Virus record (IMG/VR): IMGVR_UViG_3300020469_000020
Location: 41,192 to 105,191 of that record
Length of the DNA: 64,000 bases
Strand: one strand, 5' to 3'
DNA from: a virus
Shown piece by piece: positions 7,544 through 17,152 of this stretch (positions are counted from its first letter, which is position 1; each line of letters begins with the position of its first letter). Made by a program: the position numbers and the translations under genes. A model generated the notes under the pieces. That model did not search any database. It was not told where the DNA came from and worked only from the letters and a program-made list of their open reading frames with translations.

Positions 7544-9941
7544 CACCGAGATCTGAAAATTCTACAGATTGTCCAACTGCAGTAAAGTTTAACTGAATAA
7601 AATTGATAACATATGTTGGCTTGATATAAATATCAGCTACAAATTTATTTTGCTCAATAAGTAAATCAGTGTTATTTACCTCACTACAAACTACACGGAA
7701 ATCAGAAGCACCTTGTTCTGTAACAACAGTTTCAAGATATGCTTCAGTTACTCTTGCGAATTCAGCTCGAGTAGATGGAGTGTTAAATTCAAACAATCTT
7801 CTTCTTGCTTGAGCAACCACAAACTCTTTCAAAGTAATAAATAACCTTCTCACATTAATTCTATCAAAAGCACTTGCAAAATTTTGCAATGTTTTATCAC
7901 CATAAAGCATTGTTCCTTCACCTCTAAAGGTAATAACTGGATTTACTTGACTAACATAAAGCTCATCCCTTTGTGCTTGTGATGGATTATAAGCAAGTTT
8001 TACTACGTTTTTAATTACACCTCTTACAGCTCCGGCAGGTGAGAACCAAGGTTTAAAGTTTTCATCAGTTCTTGCCATTAAACCACCGATGTCTCCAGAC
8101 AATGGCAACCATCTATAAGTGTCTGCATATTGATCGTATTGATACTTAAAGTTTCCGTCCATAATAGCGTAAGAACTACTATAAACAGATTCTCTCCATG
8201 TTATCAAATTATCTGTTATTGTCTCAGGATTAGAAATACCTCTTGCTACAGTATTGTATTCTGGAGATACACATACCACACAATCTTTTCTATCTTCAGC
8301 AACTTGTATCATTTTAGAAATTGCTAATTGATAATTAATTGGTGCTGCACTATTATAAGTCCATCCAGTTAAAAAGAAATCTAATTCATATGTCTCTTTT
8401 GCTCTAAACAACTCTACGGCAGCTATTACATCTGCTGTACCCATAGCACTTCCGTTAACACCACCAGTGAAACTAGAAACACTAGCATCAGATGCTGCAG
8501 AACCCAAAGTATTGTTGTATGTTCCAAATACTGTTCCTAATGCAGTAGATCCCCAATTAGAAGTTGTTACTGGATGTATTGCCCAACGAACCCATGAAGA
8601 ATTAGTATTGATTCTTGAGACATAATAGGTAGGTACACCAAAATCATCTGTACCATCTTTTGCTAGTGAAAGGAAAGCATATGATTCTATAACTTCATTC
8701 ATTCTACCAGTTATCATTCCTTGCTCATCTAAAACTACCAAGTGCATTTGGTCATTGTAATCACCAGTTGGATTACCATTCAATGTTCTTATTGAAGTTG
8801 AAGTTGCAGGTTCTGCTGTGAAACTATCTGCATATCTCCATTTTCTACTCCAACTTACAGGTGTATCACTTGTATATGAACCAACTAGACTTCCGTTTAA
8901 TTTTAATTGAGTATCACTTACTACTTGTGTAACTCTTGATGTTTGACCATCTACTGTAATGTGATCACCAACACTAACTTGTTTTGTAAACACAGTTCCT
9001 GAACCATATAATACGTTTGTATTATTAGTAAAGTAAACCATACCCATTAGATTTTTTGGAGAATTTCTTCTAGCACCAGAAGCAAACTCTGCAAATTTAG
9101 ATCTTTCTCTAACTGTTATTTGAGTTACAAAAGCCGAAGCTGAATATTCTACAGCAGGAGGTGCAGTATGTGTTCCAACATTAACCCATGCTACTGCAGT
9201 TTTTGCTCCAGTATCCATAGATTGAAACAACATGTTATATTCTTTAGAATTAAAATCAAATGTTATGACTTTTTGCTGAGTCATAATATCATCTTCAGTA
9301 AAGTATCCGTTTGCTCCATCCATAAAGTTGTAGTAGGTATTTGCAACTCCATTATTATTTGCAAATCTAACAGTGTACTTATTACCACTGATAGGAGTTA
9401 ACTCAATTTGATTTAAATTATCATTAGCAGTATTAGCCAAACCTTGAGCGTGTGCTCTTTCAGTTGCAAAACACATGTCTACTTTTAAAGTATTTCCTAA
9501 AGTACCTGGAAACTTAGCTATCCATGGTCCATGTGTACTAGTGCTACCAAAAATACTTCCACCACCTGTACCATCACTCAAACCACCTTCTGAAATTAGA
9601 AGACTGTCATTATAACTTTCATCATTTGTAACTAAAACAGCAGTTCCTGAAAATGTAGCGTTCTTAGTGTTTGCACTGTCTACCATTCTTACTACATTTA
9701 AAGAAGTAGCGTAATCTAAAAAGTTTTTACCATTAAACCATTCTATATAATTGTCACTTTCAGGCTTTCCAAACTCAAGAGCAAGTTCTGTTTCACTTGC
9801 TACCATCGTAGGAATCATTGCAGGTCCCCATGAATAGCGACCAACTACACCACCAACGCTTAATTGAGGAACTGTCACGGTGGTTAGTGAGTTGTCAAAT
9901 TCTCTTGTAACTATTCCAGGAGAAAGTGAGAAATCTGCCAT
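7539..9941 (-). CDS. gp18: Tail sheath protein gp18
   Basis: An 800-aa contractile sheath subunit (T4 gp18 is 659 aa). The N-terminus SPGIVTREFDNSLTTVTV is the conserved sheath strand, followed by GRYSWGPAMIPT. The conserved C-terminal domain includes RRLFITLKEFVVAQARRRLF and FVADIYIKPTYVINFIQLNF. The central 400 residues hold variable surface insertions rich in Gly, Ser and Thr. It surrounds the gp19 tube and contracts on infection. Transcribed from a late box at 10025-10032. Confidence 0.95.
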   Translation of the reverse strand: MADFSLSPGIVTREFDNSLTTVTVPQLSVGGVVGRYSWGPAMIPTMVASETELALEFGKPESDNYIEWFNGKNFLDYATSLNVVRMVDSANTKNATFSGTAVLVTNDESYNDSLLISEGGLSDGTGGGSIFGSTSTHGPWIAKFPGTLGNTLKVDMCFATERAHAQGLANTANDNLNQIELTPISGNKYTVRFANNNGVANTYYNFMDGANGYFTEDDIMTQQKVITFDFNSKEYNMLFQSMDTGAKTAVAWVNVGTHTAPPAVEYSASAFVTQITVRERSKFAEFASGARRNSPKNLMGMVYFTNNTNVLYGSGTVFTKQVSVGDHITVDGQTSRVTQVVSDTQLKLNGSLVGSYTSDTPVSWSRKWRYADSFTAEPATSTSIRTLNGNPTGDYNDQMHLVVLDEQGMITGRMNEVIESYAFLSLAKDGTDDFGVPTYYVSRINTNSSWVRWAIHPVTTSNWGSTALGTVFGTYNNTLGSAASDASVSSFTGGVNGSAMGTADVIAAVELFRAKETYELDFFLTGWTYNSAAPINYQLAISKMIQVAEDRKDCVVCVSPEYNTVARGISNPETITDNLITWRESVYSSSYAIMDGNFKYQYDQYADTYRWLPLSGDIGGLMARTDENFKPWFSPAGAVRGVIKNVVKLAYNPSQAQRDELYVSQVNPVITFRGEGTMLYGDKTLQNFASAFDRINVRRLFITLKEFVVAQARRRLFEFNTPSTRAEFARVTEAYLETVVTEQGASDFRVVCSEVNNTDLLIEQNKFVADIYIKPTYVINFIQLNFTAVGQSVEFSDLGV

Positions 9942-10024
9942 ATCGTATCCTTTTATGATGTTTGTTATTATTAATTATACATCAGAAAAATAAATTATAT
10001 TTAATTAATTTTTTTATTTAAAAA

Positions 10025-10032
10025 TATTTATC
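10025..10032 (-). promoter_or_regulatory. T4-type late promoter box (GATAAATA) for gp18
   Basis: GATAAATA on the minus strand, 84 nt ahead of the gp18 ATG, overlapping the gp17 stop codon. The distance is longer than for the other late genes, so confidence is lower. Confidence 0.5.
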
Positions 10033-11704
10033 AATTTTGGCTTTTTTGAAGACCATCAAATAGCCACATGTTTTGTCTTAGAATTTCAATGTCTTGAGTT
10101 TCATCTTCTTCACCCGCAAATGCTGGTGAGACATAATCATCTATACCATTATTAAGAAATCCAAAAGGTAAATAATTTTCTTCATTTTCTTTTTCTTCAA
10201 CATACTTCATTAGATTTTCACGTATATTACTATCATATAATTCTTTAAAATATTCTTCATCTACTATCCATGAAAATAAAACTAATGTCATAATACAATC
10301 ATCATGTTTTCCATTTTCTGCTTTATAAGATCCTGATCTTGCATCAACCGAAAAAGTTAAAAATTCTCCTATTGTATCTGCATCTGTAACTATCAATTGA
10401 TCTTTTTCAATAAGCATTTTTAAATTTGAACAACCCATTCTTTTTATTCTTGCAGTTGTGGTAACTCCATATTTTGCATTTTTGTGAAATCCACTTGACA
10501 AAGTAGTTTTCATATCTTTTTTAACTGTAGTAAACATATTATCATATTCTAAATCTTGAATTAACACATCTGTTACTTGAGAACCTATATTATTTTCTTC
10601 AACTAAAACATATGCTTGATTATATTTTAACGCAACATTATGTATTGTTCTTGCATAGATTATCGGCTGTATTGTATTATCACGAAAAACTGCTACTACT
10701 TTAAATGGCCTCATAGAAACATCTATTACAGAAAATACTGAATAGTCTTTGTCCCTACCTTTTGAAACATCCGCTACAATTACATAATCATGTTCTTCTT
10801 CTACATCTTTGTATATTTTTAAATTCTCAGTCTCTTTCTTAGGTTTTTCAATTGCCATATCTTTCAATTTATGAGAAGCTATTAAAGTTGCGGTACTTCC
10901 CAAAAATTGACAACAGTGTTCTACTAAAAATTTTTCTTCTCCAAATTGTGCAATGGTTTTCTTTTTCCATTCTTCACCTCTATCAGGTCTTTGATGCCAC
11001 ATAACTTTGTATGGAATGAAATCATTTATACCAGATTCAGCTTCTGTCCAAAACTTATAGAAATGATTTAATCCTTTTGGTGTGGAAGTCATTACAACCT
11101 TAGATGATGTACCAGATGATATTGTGGGATAAGTCGCAGACCAAAATAGATCAAAGTTATCAACAAAAGCACACTCATCTACATAAAGAAAATTAATTGT
11201 TTCACCACGTATACTATCTCCTGTAGATGCTGATACCATCACCATACATCCATTTTCTAACTCAATTGAATTGACATTCCAAGATAACACACCTTGTTGC
11301 ATCCACAATGGAATATGCTCATAAGCTTGCTTAATAAGTCTTAAACTTTTTCTTGCCGTTTTCATGTAATTTGCTAATATAGCAACATTTTTAGAACTAT
11401 TAAATAAAATATAATGAAGAATATATCCACAAATAGTAGTTGTCTTAGAAATCTGTCTAGCTGATAAAACTATAGTGTTTCTATTTTGGTGAACAAGATT
11501 TATTATATCTTCCTGATAATCCCATAATTTTATTATTTGCTTTCCTTTATCAATAGTAACAATTTGAAAATAATTGTTTAGAAAATAAGTTACATCATTT
11601 TTACATTTAACATACTCTAATATTTGTTTTTTGGTAAAGGGAATGTCTTGTCCAACTCTTTTTAACTTTGGATTATTTTTATAATTTTGTAAATCTACTG
11701 TCAT
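10031..11704 (-). CDS. gp17: Terminase large subunit gp17
   Basis: A 557-aa packaging motor ATPase-nuclease (T4 gp17 is 610 aa). The ATPase domain shows an adenine/Walker A region LSARQISKTTT (about residues 79-89) and Walker B LYVDECAF (about 172-179). The nuclease domain shows its three acidic clusters: VADVSKGRDKDY, VEENNIGSQV and KHDDCIMTLV. The Walker A has Ser where T4 has the Gly before Lys (T4 reads RQLGKTT), so the usual GKT becomes SKT. It is transcribed opposite to its partner gp16, which lies 7 kb away. Confidence 0.95.
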   Translation of the reverse strand: MTVDLQNYKNNPKLKRVGQDIPFTKKQILEYVKCKNDVTYFLNNYFQIVTIDKGKQIIKLWDYQEDIINLVHQNRNTIVLSARQISKTTTICGYILHYILFNSSKNVAILANYMKTARKSLRLIKQAYEHIPLWMQQGVLSWNVNSIELENGCMVMVSASTGDSIRGETINFLYVDECAFVDNFDLFWSATYPTISSGTSSKVVMTSTPKGLNHFYKFWTEAESGINDFIPYKVMWHQRPDRGEEWKKKTIAQFGEEKFLVEHCCQFLGSTATLIASHKLKDMAIEKPKKETENLKIYKDVEEEHDYVIVADVSKGRDKDYSVFSVIDVSMRPFKVVAVFRDNTIQPIIYARTIHNVALKYNQAYVLVEENNIGSQVTDVLIQDLEYDNMFTTVKKDMKTTLSSGFHKNAKYGVTTTARIKRMGCSNLKMLIEKDQLIVTDADTIGEFLTFSVDARSGSYKAENGKHDDCIMTLVLFSWIVDEEYFKELYDSNIRENLMKYVEEKENEENYLPFGFLNNGIDDYVSPAFAGEEDETQDIEILRQNMWLFDGLQKSQN

Positions 11705-11727
11705 TTAAAACTACCTTTTTGTAATTG

Positions 11728-11735
11728 GATAAATA
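11728..11735 (+). promoter_or_regulatory. Late promoter box (GATAAATA) in the divergent gp17/11779 gap
   Basis: GATAAATA on the plus strand, 44 nt ahead of the 673-aa gene and the whole neck gene run. A weaker AATAAATA occurs on the minus strand at 11753-11760, 49 nt ahead of gp17, so the 74-bp gap may hold back-to-back late promoters. Confidence 0.55.
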
Positions 11736-11778
11736 ATATAAAACTGCATACTTATTTATTTTTAAAGGAAATTGTCAA

Positions 11779-13800
11779 ATGAAAAGTTTTTTAAATTTTT
11801 TAAAAGAGAACTCTACAATTGTTGATGAAGGTGTTTTTATAGGTGAAGATGTTCCTATGGGAAAGTTTGTTTCAACAAAAGAAAAAGACATATTAATTGG
11901 AAGTGATACTAAGCAAGGATTTTATTTATATTTTGTTGAGTATGATTCTTTAAACAAACCTGGTCAGAGTAATATATATTTTGGTATTAAATATAGACCT
12001 GGATCAGAAGGTGATCCTGATCTGTTTTGGGGTTCATTGAGAACACAGAATGAAAAACTGAATAAACCTTTGAAAATGTCTATGTGGAAAGACTTTGTAG
12101 TAAAATGTAATAGCAACGTATGCAAGCCAGAAAGTGAAAACATTGTAAAACCTGGAAACATATACATGTCTTCTGCTTCAGCACAAACACCTGAAAGTTT
12201 ACCAAGAACAATTTATCAAGGTTTGACAAATCCTAATAAGCAAAAATTTCATCCTTGGATTGTTAATACTACAACTCTAAAGTATGCAAAAAAGGCCGCT
12301 GGAGTAAAAGATGATTCTGATATCAAAATATATCCAATAGCTAAGAATAGAAATACAAGAATCCCTACAGGTAGTGAATATGCATATAGGATTTATGTTT
12401 TAGATGACATGAACAAACTTCAAGAGGTTTTAACTAAGATAAGAAAAAGTTCTTCAAAATTACCAGCAGAAGTTAAAACTTTTTTCAAACAAGCCGAAGA
12501 TAATAAAAAATATATTAAAGAAGTTTTGATTACAGAAAATGCTCAGGAGTTTATAGCAAAATTTTATCCTATTATAGAAGAGTATTACAAAGATAAGAAA
12601 AAACCCTCAGAATTAAGCACTAAAGAAAGTTATTTTAATTTTCTAAAAAAGTCTATAGAAAAGAACGCTTGGGTTTTAGTTGGTACATTTGAATCACTAG
12701 CTACTATAATGATGGACAATCTAATTAATGGGAAAAAAGAAGGTCCATATGATCATTTGAATAAACTGTATAATAAGAAAACTGATACAGGTGTAGCACT
12801 TCAAGTAAAATCAACACAAAAAATAATAAATTTTAAACCAGAACTATTTGATGTTTACTTACCGGCATCTTTGAATAAAGAAGCTAAAGATGAACTTGGA
12901 GCATATTTAACAGGTGATGATGCTAGTGCAATTAAAGAACGTGAAAAAAAGAAAAAAGAAGATGAGGAAAGAAAAATAGAAAATCAGAAAAAAAGAGAAG
13001 TTAGAAGTAAACTTATGTTTGTTCCTATTCGCTCTGATTTTATTGTAGATGATGTTGCAACAAACTTTTTAAAAGATATAGTTAATGCGGTTAACAACAA
13101 AAATGTAAGTGTGGTTGTTAAATTAAGAAAGTATTTTTTAACCAATGGCATAAAAGATATGATGTCTTTACATGCAGATAAACCACTGAATAAATTATTT
13201 ATAAAAAGTTCAACTAGAAATGAAGTTTATATAAAATCTCCTACGCCTATGAGTGCTGGAGATGAAAAGAAATTTTCAAAGAAAATTACAAAATTAACTG
13301 CATACGATTACATGAAACAAGTATTATCAATGACTACTTCTGATGCTGATATACTTAGAAGAATGTTTACTATGTATGATTTTGTTAATACATTTTTTGA
13401 TATTGATTTACCGGCAGAAGTTAAGTTTATGAAAGTTAGTGATTTCGTAAAAAGTGATTATATGAATGCATTAACTGGTAATAAAAAGAAAGAAGAAACT
13501 AAAGAAAAAGAACAAATAGCCGCATCATATATTGAGGATGTGAATGGTGAATTATTAAATGAAGCAGAAGTTTCTAAAGTTGATAAAGCAGCATTTACAC
13601 ATGTATTTGATCTTTTGAAAACTGAAAAAAATCCTTATGGAAATATATTTTTTGAATTCAATGGTAAAGTTTCGCAATTAAATAAAGGTGGTTTAAAAGA
13701 AGATACAAAAGGTGATGATAAGTCTTTTGATAAATTAAAAAAATTAGTTATTCTTTCTAGTGATTTTGGAATTACGCACCATAATTTAAGTAAAAAATAA
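11779..13800 (+). CDS. Unknown 673-aa protein with capsid-targeting-like N-terminus
   Basis: Function not recognised. The N-terminus MKSFLNFLKE matches the pattern MK(S/T)(F/Y)xxF(I/L)xE of the capsid-targeting sequence of T4 internal proteins, which gp21 cleaves after (L/I)xE. The protein is Lys-rich, with a charged helical linker (about residues 390-415, KEREKKKKEDEE) between an N-terminal half rich in aromatic residues and a second globular half. It starts the plus-strand late run 4 nt ahead of gp14. An internal head protein is inferred from the N-terminus and late context. Confidence 0.65.
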   Translation: MKSFLNFLKENSTIVDEGVFIGEDVPMGKFVSTKEKDILIGSDTKQGFYLYFVEYDSLNKPGQSNIYFGIKYRPGSEGDPDLFWGSLRTQNEKLNKPLKMSMWKDFVVKCNSNVCKPESENIVKPGNIYMSSASAQTPESLPRTIYQGLTNPNKQKFHPWIVNTTTLKYAKKAAGVKDDSDIKIYPIAKNRNTRIPTGSEYAYRIYVLDDMNKLQEVLTKIRKSSSKLPAEVKTFFKQAEDNKKYIKEVLITENAQEFIAKFYPIIEEYYKDKKKPSELSTKESYFNFLKKSIEKNAWVLVGTFESLATIMMDNLINGKKEGPYDHLNKLYNKKTDTGVALQVKSTQKIINFKPELFDVYLPASLNKEAKDELGAYLTGDDASAIKEREKKKKEDEERKIENQKKREVRSKLMFVPIRSDFIVDDVATNFLKDIVNAVNNKNVSVVVKLRKYFLTNGIKDMMSLHADKPLNKLFIKSSTRNEVYIKSPTPMSAGDEKKFSKKITKLTAYDYMKQVLSMTTSDADILRRMFTMYDFVNTFFDIDLPAEVKFMKVSDFVKSDYMNALTGNKKKEETKEKEQIAASYIEDVNGELLNEAEVSKVDKAAFTHVFDLLKTEKNPYGNIFFEFNGKVSQLNKGGLKEDTKGDDKSFDKLKKLVILSSDFGITHHNLSKK

Positions 13801-13803
13801 TAA

Positions 13804-14646
13804 ATGAAAGCAAACATACACTTTAATCATTATGCATATAAAGGTGAGCAAAATCTAGTACAAGATTTGCATGATGAAATAATACAAATTCTTGGTGTTA
13901 ATGTATCCTATTTACCTAAAGAAAGTTTTAATTATGATTTAATTTTTGGTTCAGATGATGATCAAAGATTTACAGAATCATACTTAATAGAAATGATGTT
14001 GGAACAACCTGATGATTATATGGGAGATGCGCTACTTGGTAAATTTGGTGTTCAAATAGAAGAGACAATTTCTTTAGTAGTATCTCAGAGAAGATTTGAT
14101 GAACTAAAAATAGAAAATTATAAAAGACCAAAAGAAGGAGACTTGATTTATTTTCCAATAGATGATAGACTTTATACAATTACTTTTGTTGATTATCAAG
14201 CTCCCGGATTTCTACAAGCTGGTATATTTCCAGGTTATAGATTGTCATGTGAATTATATACTCCAAGTCATGAGCAAATACATACTGATGTTAAACATAT
14301 TGATGAAGCTGATGAAGAAATACATACTCTAGAAATTCCAATTGTGGATATAGTAGGCAGATTTGCTGCTGGAGAACAAGTAATTGGACAAACAACAAAG
14401 TTTGAAGGTACTGTTAAAAAGTTCTATCCAAGAAAGAAAGTGTTGGCAGTAAACCATCTAAATGGTTTGTTCTCTGTTAATGAAATTGTCATTGGTCAAA
14501 AAACTAATGCTCAGGCAAAAATCTCAGAATTGATAGACCATATTGATAATAAAAATAGTGAATCTGTCAGACTTGAAACTAATAGACAATTTAGAGATGA
14601 AGGTGATCAATTACTTGACTGGGATCCAACAAATCCTTTAGCATAA
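13804..14646 (+). CDS. gp14: Neck protein gp14
   Basis: A 280-aa head-closure (neck) protein; T4 gp14 is 256 aa. Shared features with T4 gp14 are the NFNHY-type start (here HFNHYAYKGEQN), the YLPKESFNYDLIFG segment (T4 YVPREYVSPDLIFG), FGVQIEETISLVV (T4 FGMQVQDEVTLSI) and the very conserved KEGDLIYFP at about residues 112-120. It seals the filled head and joins gp15 and the tail. It directly precedes gp15, as in T4. Confidence 0.88.
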   Translation: MKANIHFNHYAYKGEQNLVQDLHDEIIQILGVNVSYLPKESFNYDLIFGSDDDQRFTESYLIEMMLEQPDDYMGDALLGKFGVQIEETISLVVSQRRFDELKIENYKRPKEGDLIYFPIDDRLYTITFVDYQAPGFLQAGIFPGYRLSCELYTPSHEQIHTDVKHIDEADEEIHTLEIPIVDIVGRFAAGEQVIGQTTKFEGTVKKFYPRKKVLAVNHLNGLFSVNEIVIGQKTNAQAKISELIDHIDNKNSESVRLETNRQFRDEGDQLLDWDPTNPLA

Positions 14647-14653
14647 GAGAAAA

Positions 14654-15595
14654 ATGTTTTTTACTAATTCTGTAAGCGAACAAGACCAGTACCACCAAAC
14701 TATAAGAAATTTGGTGGTTGTAATTGGTTCTTTGTTTTCTAAAATGTTACTTGTAAGAAAAAATCATAAAACAGATATAATTGAAGAGAAAATTAGTGTA
14801 CCAATAAATTTTTCAAATCGTGATAAATTGTTAACACTAGTAAGAGAAGTACCTGATATAGATTCTAAAAATACTAATTATACAATTCCTCGTATTGGAT
14901 TTTCTTTTGATGGGTTAAGTTATGACGGTCAGCGCCAGCTGCCAAAAACTGGTGGTAGAGGAAGACCTACAAAAGATGAAAAAAATAAAAAAGATGCACT
15001 TATAATGTACAACGGAGTTCCGTATAACTTTGATTTTACTGTTTCTATTGTAACTAAATATGCAGAGGACCTTACACAACTTGTTGAAAAGATTTTACCT
15101 TATTTTACACCTAATTTAAATATTACATACAAAGCTATACCAGAACTAAGTTTAAATATTGATGTTCCATTATTACTCAATGGAGTGAATTGGCAAGATG
15201 ATTACCAGGGATTGCAAGAAAGAAGATTATTAATAGCTGACCTTTCTCTAACTGCAAAATCTTATATTTTTCCACCAATAAAAAGCTATCCAAGAGTAAA
15301 TACTGTTTTTGTAGAAACACACACTCTTGCAACCGCCGGAGATTTATATACCAAAAATAAAGTAGCTTTAACTGATAACACAGGAAATACCGTTCAAACA
15401 GAATATGGTGGTAATTTACAAGACGAAAGAGCAAGTAATGCTATGACTGATCCAAGGAATGAGCATAGTTTAATAAAAATATATGGTTATGAAGATAGTG
15501 ATGACTTTGGTTTTAAAGAATTTATATATGAAGGAGTAACATACGATACACAAAGAGAAAGAGAAGAAGCATGGGCAAACAATGAAATCATTTAA
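14654..15595 (+). CDS. gp15: Tail sheath stabiliser and completion protein gp15
   Basis: A 313-aa T4 gp15 homologue (T4 272 aa). The order NSxxxQDQYHQTIRNLVVVIGSLFSKM at the start parallels T4 NSSFRRYATLMGDLFSNI. The block YNFDFTVSIVTKYAEDLTQL followed by VEKILPYFTPNLNIT matches T4 YELSIFTRYEDDMFQIVEQILPYFQPHFNTT. It caps the tail and joins it to the gp13/gp14 neck. It lies 7 nt after gp14 and overlaps the next gene by 14 nt. Confidence 0.88.
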   Translation: MFFTNSVSEQDQYHQTIRNLVVVIGSLFSKMLLVRKNHKTDIIEEKISVPINFSNRDKLLTLVREVPDIDSKNTNYTIPRIGFSFDGLSYDGQRQLPKTGGRGRPTKDEKNKKDALIMYNGVPYNFDFTVSIVTKYAEDLTQLVEKILPYFTPNLNITYKAIPELSLNIDVPLLLNGVNWQDDYQGLQERRLLIADLSLTAKSYIFPPIKSYPRVNTVFVETHTLATAGDLYTKNKVALTDNTGNTVQTEYGGNLQDERASNAMTDPRNEHSLIKIYGYEDSDDFGFKEFIYEGVTYDTQREREEAWANNEII

Positions 15596-16178
15596 ACAAT
15601 TTATAGTAGAAGAAGATTATAAAGGTGAACACAAAGCACCTTCAAAAAGTCAAGCGGCTCCTTTAAATGATTTAACGGATAATGGTATATATCCAAAAGA
15701 TGTATATTCTTCTAATGGATTAAGATATTATGGAACCGGAAGCAACCTTGATAATAAAGCATATGCTATAGTTGACAGTGTCAAAAATAAACCAGAAAGT
15801 AAAGTTAAAATGTATCGTGCGGTTCCGCATGTAAAATCAAAAGAAGAAAGATTAAGTATAATTAATACTGCTAAAAAAATGTGGATGAAAAGAGAAAAGG
15901 TTCATCCTGCTTTTGAAAGATTAAGTATTCCAAAGAAACAGTATTATGATTGGTTGCATAATGAAGCTGAAAAAATAGAAAAAGAAAAAGAGGAAAAAGA
16001 TAAGGAAATCACCGAAATTAATCCTGGTGACTGGGTAACAACAGTTTTAGGTTATGCAAAGGAACATGGCAAAGCGAATTTAAATGATGAATATAAAGTG
16101 TTAAGTAAAACAGTAAAAGCTAAAGAACTCTATACCGATGGTAATAGTTGGTTAGAGTGGGCGTATTTGCCAAACTAA
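15582..16178 (+). CDS. Putative capsid-cargo ADP-ribosyltransferase-like protein
   Basis: A 198-aa protein starting MKSFKQFIVEE, the capsid-targeting pattern of T4 internal proteins with a gp21 IVE site at residues 8-10. The body carries a layout I associate with phage ADP-ribosyltransferase-fold proteins: an Arg motif (KMYRAVPHVKS, about 75-85), a central NPGDWVTTVLGYAKEHG (about 144-160) and a C-terminal Glu in SWLEWAY (about 189-195), suggestive of the R-S-E triad. T4 Alt is the known packaged and injected ADP-ribosyltransferase, so an Alt-like role is inferred. Its start overlaps gp15 by 14 nt. The enzymatic call needs a profile search. Confidence 0.55.
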   Translation: MKSFKQFIVEEDYKGEHKAPSKSQAAPLNDLTDNGIYPKDVYSSNGLRYYGTGSNLDNKAYAIVDSVKNKPESKVKMYRAVPHVKSKEERLSIINTAKKMWMKREKVHPAFERLSIPKKQYYDWLHNEAEKIEKEKEEKDKEITEINPGDWVTTVLGYAKEHGKANLNDEYKVLSKTVKAKELYTDGNSWLEWAYLPN

Positions 16179-16191
16179 GTAAGGAGAATAG

Positions 16192-16674
16192 ATGAAATAT
16201 ATTAAAAGTATATTTGTAATGCTTTGTATATCTACGATTTTAGCATTTTCCACTCAGGCAGAACTTCATTCGGATACCTATATAGGAAATGGTAGAACAT
16301 TTGTAAACATTGTTAAACATATTGAAAGAGGTGGAAAAAAATATCCACTCTTTTATACATCTAAAGAAGATGTGTATGCTTTTTCATTTGATTATGTTGT
16401 AGCAGAAATGAAAAATATGGAAAAAGCAGAAGCAATAGCAAAAAAATATGGAGTTAAACTCACGGCATACAATGATTTACAAATTGCTCTTTTTATTGCT
16501 GACAGTCCAATGGAAGTTATGGATTTGTATAAAAAATTAAAAACTGAACCAATGATTGAATATTTGGAGTTAGCTTTATTTGAAGCACATCCAGACATGA
16601 AAAAATATGTCGTAAAGCTTCCTGGTGTTGAAACACCGATAGGTAATGTAATGCTTTGGTTTGATAAATGGTAA
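16192..16674 (+). CDS. Exported protein of the phage envelope cassette
   Basis: A 160-aa protein with a clear Sec signal peptide (MKYIKSIFVMLCISTILAFS then TQAE, cleavage near residues 23-25). The mature part is about 135 residues of mixed alpha/beta character with no Cys and the run MEVMDLYKKLKTEPMIEYLE. I do not recognise the family. A TAAGGAGAATAG ribosome site precedes the ATG. It lies 13 nt after the ADP-ribosyltransferase-like gene and 16 nt ahead of the ExbB-like gene, so it probably acts with that periplasm-facing channel pair. Confidence 0.65.
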   Translation: MKYIKSIFVMLCISTILAFSTQAELHSDTYIGNGRTFVNIVKHIERGGKKYPLFYTSKEDVYAFSFDYVVAEMKNMEKAEAIAKKYGVKLTAYNDLQIALFIADSPMEVMDLYKKLKTEPMIEYLELALFEAHPDMKKYVVKLPGVETPIGNVMLWFDKW

Positions 16675-16690
16675 TCTAAAGGAGAATCAA

Positions 16691-17152
16691 ATGAGTATTT
16701 TTTTGAAGTGGTGGTTGTTAATAACATTGACAGTTATGGGAATAGCAACTAGTATTTATTTTAATTTTCATATGTTTTTATTTAATAATGACCTTACAAA
16801 ATTAAGTTTAGTAATTTTATCTTTATTTATAATTAGCACTATAGTTATTGGTTACAAGATATGGTATGGAAAAATAAAGAAAATTAAAGAATATAGCTTT
16901 GAAAAAGAATGGTTTGTAAGTGAATTATTAATTAGTTTAGGAATGATTGGTACGGTTATTGGTTTTATATTCATGCTATATTCTGTGTTTGTGGATTTAA
17001 ATATAGAGGATGCACAAGCAGTTCAAGAAAGTTTAGGCGGAATGGCGCAGGGTATGGGTACTGCACTACTCACAACTTTAGTTGGTCTTATTGGTAGTGT
17101 GTTAATTAAAAGTCAATTAGTAATGGTAGAAGATGAGAAAATACAGCAGTAA
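16691..17152 (+). CDS. MotA/TolQ/ExbB-like membrane channel protein
   Basis: A 153-aa polytopic membrane protein. The ATG at 16691 was chosen over one 30 nt upstream because AAAGGAG lies 7 nt ahead of it. Predicted TM helices are near residues 6-24, 36-54, 75-96 and 116-136. The last two carry the family signature of the proton-channel superfamily: LGMIGTVIGFIFMLYS and GMGTALLTTLVGLIGSVL, compare ExbB/TolQ GTVxG and ALxxTxxGLxxAIP. The gene overlaps its ExbD/MotB-like partner by 20 nt. The family forms pentamers around two single-TM partners and uses ion flow to do work across the envelope. The role in a phage is unknown. Confidence 0.72.
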   Translation: MSIFLKWWLLITLTVMGIATSIYFNFHMFLFNNDLTKLSLVILSLFIISTIVIGYKIWYGKIKKIKEYSFEKEWFVSELLISLGMIGTVIGFIFMLYSVFVDLNIEDAQAVQESLGGMAQGMGTALLTTLVGLIGSVLIKSQLVMVEDEKIQQ

